Shown here in pieces: positions 59,911-64,000 of a stretch of 64,000 nucleotides of DNA. The position numbers and the translations under genes were made by a program. The DNA lies in assembly GCA_003254925.1 (NCBI GenBank), contig QANZ01022037.1, forward strand, positions 65,871-129,870. The letters run 5' to 3'. Each line of letters opens with the position of its first letter. Within the stretch, counting starts at the first letter, position 1. The notes beneath the pieces were generated by a model, which worked only from the letters and a program-made list of their open reading frames with translations, was not told where the DNA came from and ran no database searches. The stretch is from Chamaecrista fasciculata (Eukaryota; Streptophyta; Magnoliopsida; Fabales; Fabaceae).

Positions 59911-60792
59911 TTTTCCAATTCCATTCACTTTCAAATTCTTCCTCAGATGTTCATGTTATGCAATATTACTCTATTTTTTTTCTAAGTAATCCTTATGAGT
60001 TACGACCAATTGACCATTACTGTCATTTACAAATCCATATATAGATAAACAACATAAGCAAATCGGGTGATGAACATCGTTTAATGAGACTTCTATAACA
60101 GTTCAGTACAAACTAACACCAAGACCCAAGATTCTCTCCAACCTCCTCAATTGTCACATATAGATATCAGATTTGGCCATGTGAGTGTTTTCTGTTTCAA
60201 GTTTAAAACAAATACCGAAGAGATAAAGAGTGTATCTGCAGCACCATATGTTTTTATTTATTTGTTTTTCATGTGTCTCTGCTCACTGCTTCACCGCTCA
60301 CACCTTCATTTTCTTAGATGAAATGCCCATTTTCCTTCACTTTTTTAAATCACTGATGCATAATAGTGTTCACTTTCTGGGTCCTCGTGTTTCAGTGCTC
60401 AAAATTGAATTGTTGTCTTCTATATAATACAATAAAAAAATAAAGCTAAAATTCATAAAAGCTTAAACTTTCAATTTTGTGCAAATAACCCTTTTTGTTA
60501 AAATTTTCATTATTTGTTTTGTTTTTTGGCTCCTATTAATTACAATAATAATTTTAATTTTGAGTTTGAATCAATGTAAACATTACACCAATATGCATGG
60601 TTCATTTGCTAATGCTATGTATTAATCTGTTCCGGAACTCATTAATCAAACTTTAGCCAATGATATATATGATAATGATCAAATATCACATCCCAAACTA
60701 GTAATGGATATGTTGGACTACATATGTGACATTTGTTTTGTCTTTTTCTGAACAAAGATGCTAACTTTTGTTTTTGTAAAGCCATGGAAGCT
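59911..60792. other. Intergenic MATE B / MATE C
   Basis: Promoter side of MATE B: TATATAGATAAA near 60038-60048 is a possible TATA region; homology to copy A ends at about 60213. Then AT-rich DNA including a fragment related to the fold-back in MATE B intron 4 (about 60440-60600). No gene seen. Confidence 0.5.
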
Positions 60793-63238
60793 TCATGAGA
60801 CTAAGCCCTCTGTAGTTGTTGAGTCATAAACTCTATCGTTGGCCTTCTTTGCCTAAAAGAAGAACAAGTACGTCACCTTAAAGAAAAGAAGAAGAAGAAG
60901 AAGAAAACAAATGAAAGAGATAAAGATGAAGGCAAAAAGTTCACCTCTTGCTCCCAATCTGTACGAATGGTAATTATGAGCAGAGATGCCACTTGTACAA
61001 CAAGTGCACATATAATTCCTACCCACAGTCCCTGCACACAAATATTATAATTATTATATGACCTATGTCACAAGAATTTGGATGCAGTGTATTCTTTAGA
61101 TCTTTTGCACAGAAAAAACTAACTTTTTTTTAAGTAAACTTATTTTTTGGTCCTTAAATTTGTTCAAAAATTACGATTTAATCTCTAAATAGTAAAAATA
61201 TACTTTTTGATTTTTGAATTTTTACAAAAATTAATTATTTAGTCCTTACAACTAATATTTCAAAGATTAAATAGTCAACGTTTGTAAAAAAAAAATAGGG
61301 ACCAAAAAGTTTATTTTTAATATTTCGGGACTAAATCTTAGTTTTGAAAAAAAATCCAAGAACAAAAAAAAATTTAATACTTAGTATGTAGGGCATTCGG
61401 ATTCATTTGAGCTCTATACAATCTCTGTATCTCCTCTTTTTAATTTCAGTTTTACTTTTCTTTTTCTCAAAATAAAGAAGTTGGATTTTTCTTTCATGAG
61501 AAAATGTGGGGCAAAAGAGTATGTAAAAAAGAATGAATTTGCTTTACCTTGCCACCAAGGTGCAAGACAAAAGCTAGCAAGACAGCTGCTGGAATCCCAA
61601 CAAGATAGTATGCTCCCAGATTGATATAAGCTCCAATTTTCTGCCAACCACACCCTCTAGCATTGCCTGCATTTAGAGTTAGAAAATGCAGATTACTATG
61701 TGAATATAGTGACAAAATAAACACACTAAAAGAGGAAGAAGCTAATAAACATACATTTTGGTCCTTAAAAGATATAGGAATTGACAACTCAATCCCCGAA
61801 AGTCTAGATTACATACTTTAATCCTTGAAAGTCGTGAAAGCAATACAACTTAATCCCTTAGACCCATTCTTTAATGACTAACTTGTAGAGACAATGGGAC
61901 TAAAATGTATTGGTTCCATGTCTTTCAGGGATTGAGTTGTTAAATCGTTTATCTTTGAGAGACCAATATATATGTCTACTCAAGAAGAAGAACCTGAAAG
62001 AACACACTGGAGTCCATCTAGAAAATTGGATATGCCAAGAATTGGCATCATGAATGCTACATATCTAACCACTTCTAACTCATTACTATAAGCATAACCC
62101 CAAATATAGCGTATCAGTATCATCCCTATTCCAACTATGACTCCTTCAATAATGGCAATTACTAGCACAACACACACTGCTAAACGTGCAGCTCGTGGAT
62201 GACCAGCTCCAAGTTCATTTGAGACGCGAGTGCTGCAAATATTACAAGAACACGATGTTTGACAAATGTGTGTAGTTTTCAGATACCACAGAATTGTGAA
62301 ACTTCATAAGAAAATTTCTCACCTAACAGCTCCACTAAGTCCAAAGGGAATCATCCATGCAGTTGCAGCTGTGTTAAGACTGATAAGAGTAAAACATTAA
62401 GTTGGTTCAAACCATGGAAATGTCAAGTATATATGTGTGTGTCTGTGTGTTTGTGTAGGAATTATTATGAAGGGTCTCTCAAACAGATCTGAAGTGAAAC
62501 TAACCAAATAGAGAGCACTGATGTTTCCAACTTTGGATTTGGAAGAAGACCAGATAAGAGAACCATCATTTCAAATGACCACATTTCCAAGCTGTTGACA
62601 AGGCAATCAGAAAACTGAAACATCAGGATCTCAGATGAAAGAAGCAATTTTTTTTTTAATCTGCTATATTCAACCATAAGATAATGAAATTACCAGACCA
62701 TTACAGCTGAAGGAATGGCAAGTCTTAGAAAAAAGGGAATGCTATGTAGAGCCTCTTTTGAAAAGCCTGTCCAAGTTTTAGAACATGAAGGAGAGAACTT
62801 GACATAGAGTATGAGTATCAAAACATTGATCCAGTAAGATATAACATTTGCTAAGGCAGCTCCTTTGCTTCCTAGCCCAGACTTGAACACCAGAATATAA
62901 CAGATAAGAATATGAAGTAAAGTTGCAACTCCAGAGCTAAACATCATTGGGAATACAATATTCTGGGTCTGTAAGAATCTGTTGAGGCACTGAAGAAGAG
63001 CATAGGCAAAAATGCATGGAATCATAAACTGAGCATACTGTCCTGCTTCTGTAGATATTTCAGGATCTTGGCCAAAGGCAATCAAAATGGATCTTGTGTT
63101 TGCCCAAATAATTGCAAGTGGAATGCTAACAGTAACAAGAACTAGCATGGCTCTCTGCATGTGTATGCCTAACAAATGATACTGCTTGGCTCCATATGAT
63201 TGGCCACAAAAGGTATCCAATGCACTGGCCATTCCTAC
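60793..63238 (-). CDS. MATE/DTX efflux transporter, copy C (first exon not found in window)
   Basis: Third MATE gene, more diverged from A and B and closer in text to DTX16-type proteins. Exons 2-8: 63238-62694, 62591-62505, 62379-62323, 62232-61994, 61666-61548, 61031-60945, 60852-60793. Exons 2-7 have exactly the same lengths as in A and B. Motifs: [27 protein letters not shown] with the TM7 proline, [47 protein letters not shown]. Short tail ending TTTEGLVS. The expected exon 1 (68 codons in A and B) is not visible between 63239 and 64000, where LTR-retrotransposon-like DNA lies. Either it is beyond the window with an expanded intron, or the gene has lost it. Introns contain TTTGGTCC-type repeats at about 61120-61390 and 61742-61985. 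Confidence 0.85.
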
Positions 63239-64000
63239 CTATTGGAAACCACAAAAACAGAAACATTTGTGAGACATGTAGCCAATCAAAGTCTTCCACA
63301 CTGAAATGAAGTCATTATGAGCATGTTGGTGCTGTGGCTAGATACATATAAACCAACCTAATAAGTAATAACCCATTCCACTACTAACCAATATAGTGGA
63401 TCACCCCACTCACCTCTTTGGTAAGTGCATCCTCTACTCTCCTCATCTCACATATCAATATCTAACCTATCAAGATATGATTTTAGACACTCTTTACATT
63501 TTACTAAAATAGTGCATAGACATCTCGCCCCACTATTCCAATACTAACCAACTCTGTCATTGTAGTGCATCCCACTTACGTCTTTGTTAAGTACATCTTC
63601 TGCACGCCTCATCTCCCATATAAATATCGAACCTATTTGATATACATCATTTTAAACGCGCCATAGTGATCCTCCGAGACCCAACCTTACCCTTTTCAGG
63701 AGGGACAAGTGATATACATCCTTTTAAACATCCTAGGCGCCCAGACACCATAGTGATCCTCTCAGACACAATCACGTAAATCTTGGTGTACTTGGCTGAC
63801 ACTACAATGACAAGTCACCATCAATCACATGCTCTAGCACCACCTATCACACGCCACTTTCTCTCTATAAATACAAGCTACAAAACCCTAACAAGGTAGG
63901 CCATTTTATCTCTCAAAAAAAATATTTACTCTGATCTCCTACATTCTCTAACTTGGGCTTCGGAGTGGATTCACAGGCATCCTTCTCGCAGGTCCTCCCT
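63239..64000. mobile_element. LTR-retrotransposon-like sequence (partial)
   Basis: The right part looks like a plant LTR: a TATA element in CTCTCTATAAATACAAG (about 63861), then 'CAAAACCCTAACAAGGTAGG', a CT-rich leader and AACTTGGGCTTCGGAGTGG..CAGG (about 63950-63992), a motif typical of the R/U5 region of plant LTRs. Left of it, about 150 bp is imperfectly tandem-repeated (CTCTTTGGTAAGTGCATCC at about 63414; GTCTTTGTTAAGTACATC at about 63582). The element runs off the window, so neither its ends nor its family are defined. Confidence 0.5.

Noticed and set aside
1..64000. CRISPR arrays, bacterial operons, phage or plasmid features
   Set aside because: The window is plant nuclear DNA; the many short repeats are inverted-repeat transposons and microsatellites, not spacer arrays.
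1..64000. tRNA, rRNA or known microRNA genes
   Set aside because: I looked for conserved tRNA box A/B patterns and familiar plant microRNA strings and found none I could support by eye; a tRNAscan or miRNA search would be needed to exclude them.

Overview
The window is nuclear DNA from a flowering plant, almost certainly a eudicot. It is AT-rich, its genes are split by many GT-AG introns, and every recognised product is a plant family (family-1 beta-glucosidase, alpha-dioxygenase, fibrillin, PMI1, CDKD, DTX/MATE). I cannot name the species. Gene models were spliced by eye. Exon lengths were checked for frame closure, and each model gives an uninterrupted protein of normal family length, except the third MATE gene, whose first exon is not visible.

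Layout, left to right. 1-3.1 kb: AT-rich, with fold-back repeats and no firm gene. 3.2-7.6 kb (+): a secreted GH1 beta-glucosidase of the BGLU44 type, convergent with an EXO1-type nuclease (8.07-11.86 kb, -). 13.26-19.55 kb (-): a ten-exon alpha-dioxygenase whose introns are full of fold-back repeats. 20.5-22.3 kb (-): RACK1. 22.3-29 kb: gene-poor, with a dead LINE 3' end, several MITEs and a complete Mutator-like (MULE) element. 29.0-30.9 kb (+): plastid fibrillin FBN6/PAP6, tail-to-tail with PMI1 (31.9-34.9 kb, -). 37.5-41.9 and 45.0-49.4 kb (+): two tandem copies of a CDK-activating kinase (CDKD). Between them lies a young MULE carrying part of an AVT3 amino-acid transporter gene. 50.1-63.2 kb (-): three tandem DTX/MATE transporters. 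The first two form a recent segmental duplication; the third is older and is adjoined by LTR-retrotransposon-like DNA at the right edge.

The genes do not form a pathway; this is an ordinary plant chromosome arm shaped by local tandem duplication and repeat insertion. The dominant unusual theme is a swarm of inverted-repeat elements whose ends carry tandem 'TTTGGTCC' units. Four of them have perfect 9-bp target-site duplications, which identifies them as Mutator-type. The most notable is the Pack-MULE at 43513-44704. It has 264-bp arms that are about 99% identical, and the captured transporter fragment is still open for 225 codons, starting and stopping at the two arm boundaries.
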